From assembly GCF_002798405.1 (NCBI RefSeq), contig NZ_PGGV01000016.1, positions 335,228 through 399,227 of the forward strand: a stretch of DNA of 64,000 nucleotides, read 5' to 3'. This document shows positions 41,684 to 50,715 of this stretch, piece by piece (position 1 is the stretch's first letter; every line of letters begins with the position of its first letter). This DNA is from Glycomyces xiaoerkulensis (GTDB taxonomy: Bacteria > Actinomycetota > Actinomycetes > Mycobacteriales > Micromonosporaceae). A program made the translations under genes and the position numbers. The notes beneath the pieces are model-generated. The model was not told the origin of the DNA and made no database searches. It saw only the letters and a program-made list of their open reading frames with translations.

Positions 41684-41748
41684 ACAGACTGTTCGGTCTA
41701 TTTGAGTTTAGTCAAGGCTCGCCGATTCAGCAAACAGACCGGTCTGTT
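41684..41748. promoter_or_regulatory. TetR-type operators between ADH and TetR genes
   Basis: AACAGACCGGTCTGTT at 41733-41748 is a perfect 16-bp palindrome just before the tetR-like ATG. A degenerate copy with half-sites ACAGAC and GGTCTAT lies at 41684-41701, nearer the ADH start. The AGAC..GTCT core is typical of TetR-family operators. Two sites suggest control of both divergent genes. Confidence 0.7.
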
Positions 41749-41762
41749 GTTATCGTCTCGGC

Positions 41763-42350
41763 ATGACCGACAAGCCTTTGACACCGCGAGGTGCCGCGAC
41801 CAGGCAGCGCATCCTGGAGGTCGCGACACGGGAGTTCGCCCGGCATGGGATCGCCGGGGCGCGAATCGAGCGGATCGTGGCGGCCGCGCGCACGAACAAG
41901 GCCCAGCTATACGGCTATTTCGGCAGCAAGCAAGGCCTGTTCGACGCCATCTTCCACGGATCCCTGGAGCGCATAGTCAACGTCGTGCCGATCGACGCGA
42001 CCGACCTCGCGGACTGGGCCGTGCGCCTCTACGACGAGTATCTCCGCCGTCCCGACCTCATCAGGCTCGCCACTTGGGCACGCCTGGAGCGCCGCCCGAC
42101 CGGCCACCTCGTCGACGAGGCCGATCGCCTCGACGAGGCCAAACTGCGCGCCATCACCGCCGCGCAGGCCGAAGGGCTCGTGCGCCCGGGCGACCCGTTC
42201 GACCTGATGGCGATGGTCATCGCGATGTCCATGGCGTGGTCGCCGGTCAGCAACGTCTACGCCGCATCCGAGGGCGAACCCGAGGAGCTCCACGACCGCC
42301 GCCGGGACCTGCTGCGAGAGAGCGTCCGACGCGTCGTCGCTCCCGGCTGA
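41763..42350 (+). CDS. TetR-family repressor
   Basis: Regulator of 195 residues. The N-terminal DNA-binding domain is textbook TetR: ATRQRILEVATREFARHGIAG, ARIERIVAAARTNKAQLYGYF and GSKQGLFDAIF. The rest is a helical ligand-binding domain with WARLERRPTGHLVDEADRLDE. It is divergent from the zinc ADH gene and has a perfect palindrome 15 bases before its ATG, so it very probably represses both genes until an aldehyde- or phenol-like inducer binds. The inducer is inferred only from context. Confidence 0.9.
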   Translation: MTDKPLTPRGAATRQRILEVATREFARHGIAGARIERIVAAARTNKAQLYGYFGSKQGLFDAIFHGSLERIVNVVPIDATDLADWAVRLYDEYLRRPDLIRLATWARLERRPTGHLVDEADRLDEAKLRAITAAQAEGLVRPGDPFDLMAMVIAMSMAWSPVSNVYAASEGEPEELHDRRRDLLRESVRRVVAPG

Positions 42351-42491
42351 CAGGTCGAGGCGCATCCGCTGCTCGGCGGTCCTGTCCTCGGGACCCGCCG
42401 AGACGGCGGACGCGGTATCACGACAAGCGGCGGCTTCCCGGATCGCCGGTCGTCCTCGAGTCATTCATTGGGTGTCAGCGTCCCGGGACCG

Positions 42492-42989
42492 CTATGCGGC
42501 GCCCACGTGGGTGGGCTGGTAGATCGTCCTGCCGATGCGCCGAGCCTCCAATGCCAGCGGCACTCGCGGCCGGTTGAAGTCGGCCAGCAGCCCGATCGCG
42601 TCGTCGGGCGAGAGGAACTCGAAACGGGACAGCTCCTCCTCCTGCAACTTGATCGTCGCCGGGTCCTCGATCACACCGCCGTCGAACAGATAGAACGTCA
42701 GCGGCATGTCCAGCCGGTCGCCCCTGGCGACCCAATCGACCACCAGCAGGTCGCCCACGGGCAGATCCAGGCCGATCTCCTCCTTGATCTCGCGTGCGCA
42801 GCCCTCGTGCGGCGACTCGCCCCGGTCGACCAGCCCGCCCACGAACAGCCAGCCGTCGCGGTAATTCGGCTCGACGATGAGGGGCCGCCCCTCGGGGTCG
42901 GTGATGAACGCGCACGCCACGGCGATATGCATGGCGAGACCGTCGATGAACGTCGCAGGTGGTTTCCGATCGTCCGGCATGGGGCTCAC
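42492..42989 (-). CDS. NUDIX hydrolase
   Basis: Pyrophosphohydrolase-type protein of 165 residues with a complete Nudix box (GLVDRGESPHEGCAREIKEE, followed by IGL) near residue 55. The preceding AMHIAVACAFITDPEGRPLIV and the later MPLTFYLFDGG match ordinary Nudix folds. The substrate class cannot be told from sequence. It stands alone, convergent with the TetR gene and divergent from the membrane protein gene. Confidence 0.88.
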   Translation of the reverse strand: MSPMPDDRKPPATFIDGLAMHIAVACAFITDPEGRPLIVEPNYRDGWLFVGGLVDRGESPHEGCAREIKEEIGLDLPVGDLLVVDWVARGDRLDMPLTFYLFDGGVIEDPATIKLQEEELSRFEFLSPDDAIGLLADFNRPRVPLALEARRIGRTIYQPTHVGAA

Positions 42990-43132
42990 GCTATCGCAGT
43001 TCGATGGCTCCCAAGGGAAGGCGCGGCGGCGCGCCGGTGGCGCCGGGGTGGCCTCCTGCCGTTCGAGAAGGCTTCATCCGGTGTTGGCGAGTTCACACTA
43101 GACTGACGGCGAACCTCGACCGAGGAGGCCCC

Positions 43133-44794
43133 GTGAATTTTCCGCCCGCCCCTGGCGAGCAGCCCGCCGCACCGTACGGTCAGCCGCAGCAACCACCACC
43201 GCTGCCGTACCCCGCCCCGCCGAGTTCGAGCAGCGGCGTCCGCCTCGCGGCCGGCCTGCCCCTGCTCATCGTGCCGGTGGTGGCCCTTGTGATCGCCTAC
43301 CTCCTGCCCACGATCCGGACGATCTCCCACAGCATGCGGTCCGGCGCGCCGTTCTTCGGCGACTCCGAGTCGGTCGGCCTCGACAACTACGAACTGGTCC
43401 TCGGCGACCTGCCATTCCTCGACGGGTTCCTGGTCCTGCTGCGACCGGTGCTCGCGACCGTCATCGCGGGCGCTGTCATCGCCCCACTCGTCGCTTGGTG
43501 CCTCCACCACGCTGGCGCCGCCACGCGGCTGGCGTCCCGGATCGTCTGGGGCATCGCGGCGGTCCTGTTCGCCCCCGCCGCCATGACCCTCGCCTGGTAC
43601 GTCAGCGTCATCCAAGACCACACGGGCGAGGGCGCTCCATGGGAGGACGCCTCGTTGCTCGACTGGGCGAGCCTCATGACCGGCGTCGTCCTCGCCACCG
43701 GCATCCTGGTGGCCCTCGCCGCCTTCCGCGGCGGCACCGACACCGGCAAGCAGGCCGCCACGGTGCTCACCGCCGCCGGCCTCACCGCGATCACCCTGGT
43801 GGCGGCCGGTCTCCAGACCTTCACCTTCCCCTACTTCACCGCCCTTCCCGTCGATTCCGAACCGCCGCCGCTGGTCCAGATCTTCGATTCAGGCTTCAGA
43901 CTCCTCGAATACGGGATCGGGACCGCCATGTCCACAGTGCTGCTCGCGGTCCTGGCGGTGCTGGGCATCGGGGCCGCCCTGCTGTTCATCCTCACCCGAA
44001 CCCGCGTCGACGTCTCGCCCGGGCCGGGCGAGCCCCGCCGTTTCCATCTCGGCGCCGGCCCGGCCGGGATCCTACTCCTGGTGCTCTTCGCGGCCGGTGT
44101 CGTGATCAGCCTGTGGCCGTGGCTCACGCGGCTGACCAACGAGTCGACCGTCGAGGGGGTCGACGGCACCGAGGTCGCGCTCGACACCTGGCTCCCGGCG
44201 CTCATGACAACCGGGATCGCACTGACCACCTCGGTCGTCGGCGGCTTCGCCATCGGCGCGTTTCGGCCGCTCGGCGGCGGCTCCCGATGGCTGCTGCTGC
44301 TGTTCGCACCCTGGCTGTTCGTCGGTTCCGGGCCGCTCGTACTCGCCGCGTACCAGTCGCTCGCTGATGCCGACGACATCGGATCCTACGGCTCGCTGCT
44401 ACCGCGGGCGTGGATCGCGATTCCGGCGTTGTTCGTGTTCACGGCCCTGTTCTGGGGCTTGGAGGACCGACGCCAGGCGATGGTCGCCGCGGGCGCGCGG
44501 CCGGGAAAGGCCGCCGGTGCGTTCGCCACCGGAGCCTTGCCGATGGTCGCGCTCGTCGGCATGTTCATCTGGCTCGTGAACGCCCAGGACACGGTATGGC
44601 AGGTGGGAGTCGCCGGAGTCGAACAGAACTCCGCGTCGATGACGATGCTGTACGAGTTCCAGTCGGCCTTCGCGACAACGGACATCGGCGTGGGCATCGG
44701 CTATCCGATCGTCCTGCTGGCCCTGTTCGCGGCCGCGATGGTCGTGGCCGCCGTCTTCTACCTGCCTCGGGTCGGCATCCGCATCGGACGCTAA
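43133..44794 (+). CDS. Polytopic membrane protein, ABC-permease-like
   Basis: Integral membrane protein of 553 residues starting with GTG 43133 (GAGGAGG 6 bases upstream). A 35-residue Pro/Gln-rich cytoplasmic leader precedes about twelve hydrophobic segments. The first part (LLPTIRTISHSM, then VGLDNYELVLGD) resembles the N-terminus of MalF-type sugar ABC permeases, and the second half has a similar layout, so it may be a fused pair of permease-like units. A clear EAA loop is not obvious, and no ATPase or binding-protein gene is adjacent. Its end overlaps the convergent pentapeptide gene by four bases. Transport function is a weak inference. Confidence 0.65.
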   Translation: MNFPPAPGEQPAAPYGQPQQPPPLPYPAPPSSSSGVRLAAGLPLLIVPVVALVIAYLLPTIRTISHSMRSGAPFFGDSESVGLDNYELVLGDLPFLDGFLVLLRPVLATVIAGAVIAPLVAWCLHHAGAATRLASRIVWGIAAVLFAPAAMTLAWYVSVIQDHTGEGAPWEDASLLDWASLMTGVVLATGILVALAAFRGGTDTGKQAATVLTAAGLTAITLVAAGLQTFTFPYFTALPVDSEPPPLVQIFDSGFRLLEYGIGTAMSTVLLAVLAVLGIGAALLFILTRTRVDVSPGPGEPRRFHLGAGPAGILLLVLFAAGVVISLWPWLTRLTNESTVEGVDGTEVALDTWLPALMTTGIALTTSVVGGFAIGAFRPLGGGSRWLLLLFAPWLFVGSGPLVLAAYQSLADADDIGSYGSLLPRAWIAIPALFVFTALFWGLEDRRQAMVAAGARPGKAAGAFATGALPMVALVGMFIWLVNAQDTVWQVGVAGVEQNSASMTMLYEFQSAFATTDIGVGIGYPIVLLALFAAAMVVAAVFYLPRVGIRIGR

Positions 44795-45453
44795 GCGAGC
44801 GTGAATCCGGCCGCGACCGCCAGCTCGCCGGAGATGTCGACGGCCTGTTCGGCGGTGATGAGCGCCCCGCTCAGGCTCAGCAGGCCGTTCACTCCGGCCA
44901 GGTCGGAACGGCGCAGGTCGCAACCGCGTGCGTCGGACACCCGGGAGAAGTCGGCGTCGCGGAAGGTGCAGTCGATGAAGATGGCCCGGGACAGATCACC
45001 CAGGAAGCTCGCGCTGGCGAAGCGGCACCGCTCGAAGACGATCGGGCCCTTCGCCGTACCGATCGAGATTCCGGCGAAGTCGGTCCGGCAGTCGGCGATG
45101 TAGAGGTCGGTGACCAGCGAGAACTGCGCCTGCCAGCCCACGAGTCGGCAGTCGGTGATCTCCAGACGCCGAGCGGTCACCCGCTCCCATCGTCCGTTGG
45201 AGATCTCGGATCGGCCGATGACGGTGTCGACGATCGCGAACGGGGACAGGACCGCACCGGAGAGATCGGCGTCGTTGACGACACTCTCTTCGAGGATGCC
45301 GTCGCCGACGCCTCCGGACCAGTCGATGCCGTCGAGCAGACGCTCACCGTATTCGAAGTCGTGGTCGAGATCGTCGTCGAGCCTTGCCAGCGACTCGGTC
45401 TCGATCGCGGGCCGACGCATCGAGCGGTCATCGTCGATCGTTCTGAACTGCAT
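44791..45453 (-). CDS. Pentapeptide-repeat-like protein
   Basis: Protein of 220 residues. From residue 55 on it has loosely repeated five-residue units of the A(D/N)LSG kind: VNDADLSGAVL, IFIDCTFRDADFS, CDLRRSDLAGVNGLL. These should form a right-handed quadrilateral beta-helix. The first 50 residues are acidic and helical. The family includes gyrase-protecting proteins as well as many without known role; this one lacks a diagnostic extra domain. It overlaps the membrane-protein gene at the stop. Confidence 0.75.
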   Translation of the reverse strand: MQFRTIDDDRSMRRPAIETESLARLDDDLDHDFEYGERLLDGIDWSGGVGDGILEESVVNDADLSGAVLSPFAIVDTVIGRSEISNGRWERVTARRLEITDCRLVGWQAQFSLVTDLYIADCRTDFAGISIGTAKGPIVFERCRFASASFLGDLSRAIFIDCTFRDADFSRVSDARGCDLRRSDLAGVNGLLSLSGALITAEQAVDISGELAVAAGFTLA

Positions 45454-45514
45454 AGGGCTCCAGTGCTGGTGGTGCGAACCGTCGCAGACTACTGGAGCCC
45501 TATGACGAAGCCGG

Positions 45515-46930
45515 TCATTCGGTCGAGCGGTTCCGCCTCCGGCTCGCGACCAGTGCGGCAGTGCCGCCGGCGACCAGGACTAGCGCCGCGATCCCGAGCC
45601 CGGTGAGCGATGCGCCGGTGGTCGACAGTCCTGCGGGAGTCCGCTGGCCGTCGGTTCCAATGTCGCTCGGAACGACTGAATCGGCCGTGGTCGGAGCGCC
45701 CGAAGTCGGGGCCTCGGTCGTGGGTTCGTCGGTGGTGGGGTGGTCGGTCGTGGGTTGGTCAGTGGTCGGCTCGTCGGTCGTCGGCTCATCTGTGGTCGGG
45801 GACGGGTCGACCTCCGTATCGCAGGTCAGCTCTGCTTCGAACGGATAGTGGTGGATCTCGCCGGAGTTGTCGCTGACCGTTCCGATCTGGGCGTTCGCCG
45901 CGACGATCTGCCCCTCGACGTTGGTGATGCTCAGGTCGGTGAAGTCGGCGTTCGGCGCGTAGATGCTGCCTTCCACGGTGTCGCCGCCGGCGATCGTCAG
46001 ATCAGTGGCGTCGTTGAAATTCCAGAGAATGTACGGCGCCTGCTGACCGCTGATGCCGGCCTGCGGGGCGACGTCCCAGTCGAACACGCCGCCGGCCGCC
46101 GACGTGTCCACGTTGATCAGCAACGGAGTGTCGGCGGACGGTTGGTCGATGAACGTCAGGTCGGCCATGTTGTTCAGGTCCTCCCCGGTGACGTTCAGGA
46201 CGTTCGTCTGGCCCGCGGTCAGTTCGATGAAGATCTGCTGACCGGGCTGAACCTCCCCCTTGGCCACCGGCTGGCCCCAGTCGCGGGAGTCGGTCATCGT
46301 CACGGTGTTCTGGCAGGCCGCCAGGGTCGCCGAGTTGGACCGCATGGTGGAGAACGCCGTGCCGAAGTCGATCGGCGACGACTCCACCGAGTCCTCCGGC
46401 TGCGTGACCGTGAGCTCGATCCGGGGAGAGCCCTCGTAACCTTCCCCTTCGGGGACGACGCGGGTATCGACGCTCGCGTTGTTCTCGTCGGTGTTGATCA
46501 CCTCGCTTCCGGTGAGGTCACCGATCTTGACGTAGCCGCCGTTCAAGACCCGGACGATCCCGTCCTCGGTGCTCCGGCCGTAGTCGATCCCTCCGCCGAC
46601 GACCAGCGCGCTGGGTTCGGCGTCGTCGCCGTAGACGAAGTCGGCGGCGCCATGGACGTCCACTTCGTACAGCCCCTGGACCACCAGGTCGCCGCCGGTG
46701 GCGACCGGACCCTCGATCTCGTGCTCGGCCAGCGCCGTGTCGCCCTCGACGAACAGGTTGAACCCCAGTGCCGGATCGAGCGGGGACACGGTGACGACCT
46801 CGGCCGACGCACGGTTGAAGACCCCGGCGATCCCTATTGCCAAGGCGGCGGCCCCCGCGATCACGAGGATCCAGCGGCGGACGGTCGGCGACGTACGGCG
46901 CGGGCTCGGCGCAGCGGTCGAATCAGGCAC
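45515..46930 (-). CDS. Choice-of-anchor A surface protein with LSTTG sorting-like signal
   Basis: Surface protein of 471 residues. It has an N-terminal signal-anchor (WILVIAGAAALAIGIAGVF), then a choice-of-anchor A domain (LGFNLFVEGDTALAEHEIEG near residue 55 to APYILWNFNDATDLTIAGG and VEGSIYAPNADFTDL). A threonine/proline-rich stalk of repeated PTTDE, PTTDQ and PTTDH units follows. The C-terminus is LSTTG, a hydrophobic helix (LGIAALVLVAGGTAALVA) and a basic tail, the layout of a sortase substrate with a variant motif. The domain is found in collagen-binding-like and spore or cell-surface proteins. No sortase gene lies in the window. Confidence 0.85.
   Translation of the reverse strand: MPDSTAAPSPRRTSPTVRRWILVIAGAAALAIGIAGVFNRASAEVVTVSPLDPALGFNLFVEGDTALAEHEIEGPVATGGDLVVQGLYEVDVHGAADFVYGDDAEPSALVVGGGIDYGRSTEDGIVRVLNGGYVKIGDLTGSEVINTDENNASVDTRVVPEGEGYEGSPRIELTVTQPEDSVESSPIDFGTAFSTMRSNSATLAACQNTVTMTDSRDWGQPVAKGEVQPGQQIFIELTAGQTNVLNVTGEDLNNMADLTFIDQPSADTPLLINVDTSAAGGVFDWDVAPQAGISGQQAPYILWNFNDATDLTIAGGDTVEGSIYAPNADFTDLSITNVEGQIVAANAQIGTVSDNSGEIHHYPFEAELTCDTEVDPSPTTDEPTTDEPTTDQPTTDHPTTDEPTTEAPTSGAPTTADSVVPSDIGTDGQRTPAGLSTTGASLTGLGIAALVLVAGGTAALVASRRRNRSTE
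45714..45800 (-). repeat. 15-bp tandem repeats coding for the PTTDx stalk
   Basis: About six imperfect 15-base units encode PTTDE/PTTDQ/PTTDH/PTTEA in the surface protein. Such units commonly vary in number between strains by slippage, so stalk length may be polymorphic. Confidence 0.75.
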
Positions 46931-47037
46931 GGTTCCCCCATATCGGTGTCAATGCAATCGGGGGAAGCGACGATCACCCTATCGGACGGGAACGCTTCTG
47001 AAGGGTAGAAAGCGACGCGTCGACCGTTTGTGTCCGG

Positions 47038-48084
47038 CTAGGTCTGCGCGCGGTAGCAGGTGCTCCATATCGAGGAGTGCACACTGAACTCGAAGCCGCC
47101 GTCGGCCTGCATCCGGGCGTTGGCGTCGGAGACGCTGATCTCGCACCGGCCGTCGATGGTCTCCTCGGTCTCGTCGACCCATTCGATACCGGTGCCGGTG
47201 ACCGTGACCCAGCCCGGTGACACGGTCTGGAGCCGCAGGTCGTGGTTGAACCGGACCCGTGGATGGCGGTAGACCTCCCAGGTGAGCTCCCCGACCTCGT
47301 CGAAGTTGGTGGTGCCGTCGTCGACCTCGCTGTAGTCGCCGGCGGCCGAGAAGGGGCACTGCTCCGGTGCGGGCCGGGTGCTCTCCGCACAGTCGTCGAT
47401 CCAGGCGGCCAGGTCCTCGTTCAGCCGGTCCTCCACTTCGGAATCGCCGGTGAGGAGGTCGGTCAGCATCCGGCCCGAATCCAGCCGGTCGAGGTCGGGC
47501 AGGGCCAGGAACGGCACCGACAGGCTGTCGCCGAACAGTGTGTACGAGCCGGGGAAGAGCGCGACGTCCACCCGGGCGTACTCCTCGGACGATTCGATCG
47601 GGCCGACGCGGCCGTTCAGCTCGATGCCGGCCAGCAGGCGGTGCGGGACCGACAGGTACGCGTACGGATTGGAGATGCGTCGGCCCTGCTCGGTCTCCCC
47701 CACATGGAACACCGTCTCGGCGGTGCGGTCGCCCGAGGCGATCACCGCGTGGACGGCGCGTTCGGAACCCGAGCGGCGCTCGACCGATTCGATCCGCCAG
47801 TCCGAGGACAGGGCCTCGGCGGTCAGCCACGACGGGTCGTCGTCGGCCTCCGGTTCGGGTTCGGCGATGTACTGCCGCGCCCGGTCGAGGTCGCCGTCTC
47901 GCACCGCCTCCAGGTAGTCGGCGACCATCCCGACCGCTTCGTCGCCGTTGCCGGGTGGGGCCAGGACCGGGAGCGCGACGGCCGCCAGAGCAGCGGCCAG
48001 GACCGCTTCGACCAGGAGGGACCAGCGGCGTGGCCGCGCCCAGAGGAGCACTCGGCGCATCGGGCCGCCCGCCTTCTCGCTCAT
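47038..48084 (-). CDS. Membrane-anchored hypothetical protein, paralogue B
   Basis: Protein of 348 residues with an N-terminal membrane span (SLLVEAVLAAALAAVALPVLA) and an outside domain. The region after it (MVADYLEAVRDGDLDRARQY) resembles a helical unit also present in the upstream paralogue. The rest alternates strands and loops (VPHRLLAGIELNGRVGPI, LFPGSYTLFGDSLSVPFL) and has paired cysteines (CAESTRPAPEQC). ATG 48084 overlaps the stop of the upstream gene by four bases. No domain name can be given; it is probably an actinobacterial surface protein with a cystatin/NTF2-like fold. Confidence 0.75.
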   Translation of the reverse strand: MSEKAGGPMRRVLLWARPRRWSLLVEAVLAAALAAVALPVLAPPGNGDEAVGMVADYLEAVRDGDLDRARQYIAEPEPEADDDPSWLTAEALSSDWRIESVERRSGSERAVHAVIASGDRTAETVFHVGETEQGRRISNPYAYLSVPHRLLAGIELNGRVGPIESSEEYARVDVALFPGSYTLFGDSLSVPFLALPDLDRLDSGRMLTDLLTGDSEVEDRLNEDLAAWIDDCAESTRPAPEQCPFSAAGDYSEVDDGTTNFDEVGELTWEVYRHPRVRFNHDLRLQTVSPGWVTVTGTGIEWVDETEETIDGRCEISVSDANARMQADGGFEFSVHSSIWSTCYRAQT

Positions 48085-49137
48085 ACGGTCCCCCGGCAGG
48101 TGTCGGCTTCGGGCTCGCCCAGCGGTGCGAGCTCGATCTCGTCCTGTCCGTGCAGCAGCACCGCCAGTTCGCCGCCGCCGAAGTGGCAGGCGGCGGTGAA
48201 TTCGATCCAGTCGTCGCGGCCGAGCCTGCCGGTGCCCGACAGTTCGAGCCGCCCCGGCGGTGAATTCGACCCGCAGCATGTCCGCTCCCTGCGCCAGCGC
48301 GGCGGGCACGACCGTCGCCTCGGGGTATTCGAGGACGTCCCAGGAGACCTCCTCGACCTCGTCAAGCCGCTGCAGGTCGTCGGTGTCGACCTGCCCGTCG
48401 GTCGAGAAGGGGCAGCCTGGCGGGGCGGCGACCTCGTATTCGAGGCAGGCGTCGATGCGTTCGTTGACGCGCGTCTGCAACGCTTCGAGCTGCTGCGGCG
48501 TCGGTTCGGGCGTCGGGGTCCGGACCTCGACGGGGCTCGCGTAGGCCTCGGTCTCCAGGAACGCGGCCGGCTCACCGCCGTTGAACCGATAGATGCCGGG
48601 CAGCAGTTCGTAGTGGCGGGTCTGGGCTTCGCGCCAGTCGCTCCAGGACCGGACGCGGCCCCGGTCGACGACCCGGTCGTTGACCTGGACCGCCATTTGC
48701 GGGCTCGGCGGGAAGAGGACCCGCTGGAACGGGTTCTCGATGGTCGGTTCGTCGTGGCGCTCGACGACTTCGACCGTGCCGGTGGCGACGCCGTCGGGGT
48801 GGCCGAGGGTGACCGACACCGTCGTCTGGTGTGTGTACTCGCCGGGCAGGGAGCTGACTTCCAGGACCTCCCACTCGTCGCCGATCGCGTCCGGGTGCAG
48901 GAACGCGGCCGACTCGCCGGTGGGCACGGTCGCGTCGGTGTAGCCGAAGGCCCGGTCGAGGTCCTTGTCGCGGATGGCTTCGAAGAAGGCGCTCACCAGT
49001 TCGGCGGGGGTGTCCGGTTCCCGCAGGGAGTTCCAGACGCCGAGCGGGATCAGCGTCAGCAGGGAGAGCAGCACGATCCACCACACGCGGAGCCCTTCGC
49101 GGCGGGACCGTTCGACCTGCGATGCTGCCGTTGCCAT
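48081..49137 (-). pseudogene. Membrane-anchored hypothetical protein, paralogue A, frameshifted
   Basis: From ATG 49137 the protein has a membrane span (VWWIVLLSLLTLIPLGVW), the same AFFEAIRDKDLDRAFGY helical unit as paralogue B, and matching cysteines (CLEYEVAAPPGC). After MLRVEFTAG the frame breaks at a run of four G (minus strand) near 48255; the other frame continues RLELSGTGRLGRDDWIEF and ends at 48081. That continuation aligns with the C-terminus of paralogue B (VTVTGTGIEWVDE), which confirms the shift. One G too many explains it. Real inactivation and a homopolymer sequencing error are both possible. Confidence 0.75.
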
Positions 49138-49250
49138 GCACTTCCGAGGGGTTGGGGACGTTCGCGGCGATCCTAGCGGCCGGTCGCAAGTTTGCGGGCC
49201 GGCGGTAGGGTGCGGGCGCAACTGTGGATTCGGTACTCCGGGAGGGCCGC

Positions 49251-50711
49251 GTGTCGTCGGACGAGAGCGGGCACGGCATGTGGCGGGAGCTGCGAAGCTG
49301 GCCGCTGTACGCCCAGATCGGCGTCGTGGCGTTCGCGGCTGCGGCGATCGCACTGGGCCTCGCCCTGCCAGCCATCCACTCCGGACTGAACACCGTGGAC
49401 CGGTCGGCTTGGCCCGAAGGGGAGTTGCCGGACGCCGAAATGGGCGCCACCGTGGCCGTAGACGAACCGGCGCGGGACGGACCCGCGCTGCCGGACGGAG
49501 TGGCCGCATACGACGGCGAACCGCTCTGGTCGGAGCCCTCCGAGGGCGGCGACCAGGTGGCCCACGTCGATCCGGGCACGCTCGTGCTCGTCGAAGGATC
49601 GCTCCGGCTCGAAACGGACGACCGCACCGCCTGGGAGTACACCTGGGACTCCTACCGCGCCGAGGTCGGCCTCGCCGGCGGGACCGTGATAGTCTCCAGC
49701 GTCCTCGAAGGCGACGACTCCTGGCCGAGCACGCAGGACACCGTCGCGCTCGACCTGGAGACCGGCGAGGAGGTGTGGCGCGACCGCGACGCCTCCTTCG
49801 TCACCGTCTTCTCCGACACGCTGCTCATGACCGAATGCACCGGCGAGCAGGACGACCGCATCGGCGACTGCACCCTCCACGCCCGGAACCCCGCCGACCT
49901 GTCCCTGCGCTGGTCCACCCCGACGTACGCCAGCGCCCGCGTCATCAGCCCCAGCCCCTGGACCGGCCGGCCGATGCCCGAGCCGGTGCTGGTGGAGTCC
50001 TTCCCGACCGGCCACGGCAGCCGCACCGTTACCGCCTACGGCGGCGACGGCGCCGAACTCCACCGCGTGCGGACCGACGGCGGCGCGATCGCCTCCGAGG
50101 GGCACCTGATCGTCTACGACCACCACGACCGGAACCCGGCCGACGGCTGCACCGCCCACCTCACCGGATACGCGCCCGGCGGCGATCCGCAGTGGGAGCT
50201 GGAGGCGGCCCTCGCCGTCACCGACGACCTCCGCTACTGCGGCGATCTGCCCGGCGTCGTCCCGCAGGACGGCAAACTGGCGCTGACCGTCGACGGGCTC
50301 CCGGCCGTGGTGGACCTGACCGACGGCGAACCGGTCTGGTCGGCACCGACCGAAGGCCGGGCGATGGCCCTCGGCCCGGACGCCGACGTCCTGGTCGCCG
50401 CGGACTGGGAGGCCGAAGAGGACAACCTCCGCGCCTACGACACCGAGACCGGCGACGAGCTCTGGCGATCGACCGCCTCGCTCGACGCCGACACCCCCAC
50501 CTCCGTGACCGGCTCCACGCTGTGGATCCACGGCGGCGACGACCAGTGGGGCTGGAGGGACTACGGCGCCTTCGGATACCGGCTCGGCACCGGCGAGGTC
50601 CGCGCCCTCCCCGGCGCGGTCGCCTACACCGCGTCCGGCGAGATCGTCACCCGCGTCGGCGACCACGACGACGCCGAGCTGCAGGCTTGGCCGGCGGACC
50701 TGTGGGAATGA
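49251..50711 (+). CDS. PQQ-like beta-propeller protein, membrane-anchored
   Basis: Protein of 486 residues. An N-terminal span (IGVVAFAAAAIALGLALPAI) anchors an extracellular domain made of repeated PQQ-like blades: ALDLETGEEVWRDRD, VVDLTDGEPVWSAPTEG and AYDTETGDELWRSTAS are the clearest. These proteins usually fold as beta-propellers without bound quinone in actinomycetes. GTG 49251 is preferred over GTG 49224 because GGGAGGG lies upstream at good distance. It is divergent from the paralogue pair and convergent with the AAA gene. Confidence 0.8.
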   Translation: MSSDESGHGMWRELRSWPLYAQIGVVAFAAAAIALGLALPAIHSGLNTVDRSAWPEGELPDAEMGATVAVDEPARDGPALPDGVAAYDGEPLWSEPSEGGDQVAHVDPGTLVLVEGSLRLETDDRTAWEYTWDSYRAEVGLAGGTVIVSSVLEGDDSWPSTQDTVALDLETGEEVWRDRDASFVTVFSDTLLMTECTGEQDDRIGDCTLHARNPADLSLRWSTPTYASARVISPSPWTGRPMPEPVLVESFPTGHGSRTVTAYGGDGAELHRVRTDGGAIASEGHLIVYDHHDRNPADGCTAHLTGYAPGGDPQWELEAALAVTDDLRYCGDLPGVVPQDGKLALTVDGLPAVVDLTDGEPVWSAPTEGRAMALGPDADVLVAADWEAEEDNLRAYDTETGDELWRSTASLDADTPTSVTGSTLWIHGGDDQWGWRDYGAFGYRLGTGEVRALPGAVAYTASGEIVTRVGDHDDAELQAWPADLWE

Positions 50712-50715
50712 ACGT

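Noticed and set aside
49224..49250. GTG 49224 as start of the beta-propeller gene
   Set aside because: No ribosome site precedes it, whereas GTG 49251 has GGGAGGG at suitable distance; kept as an alternative only.
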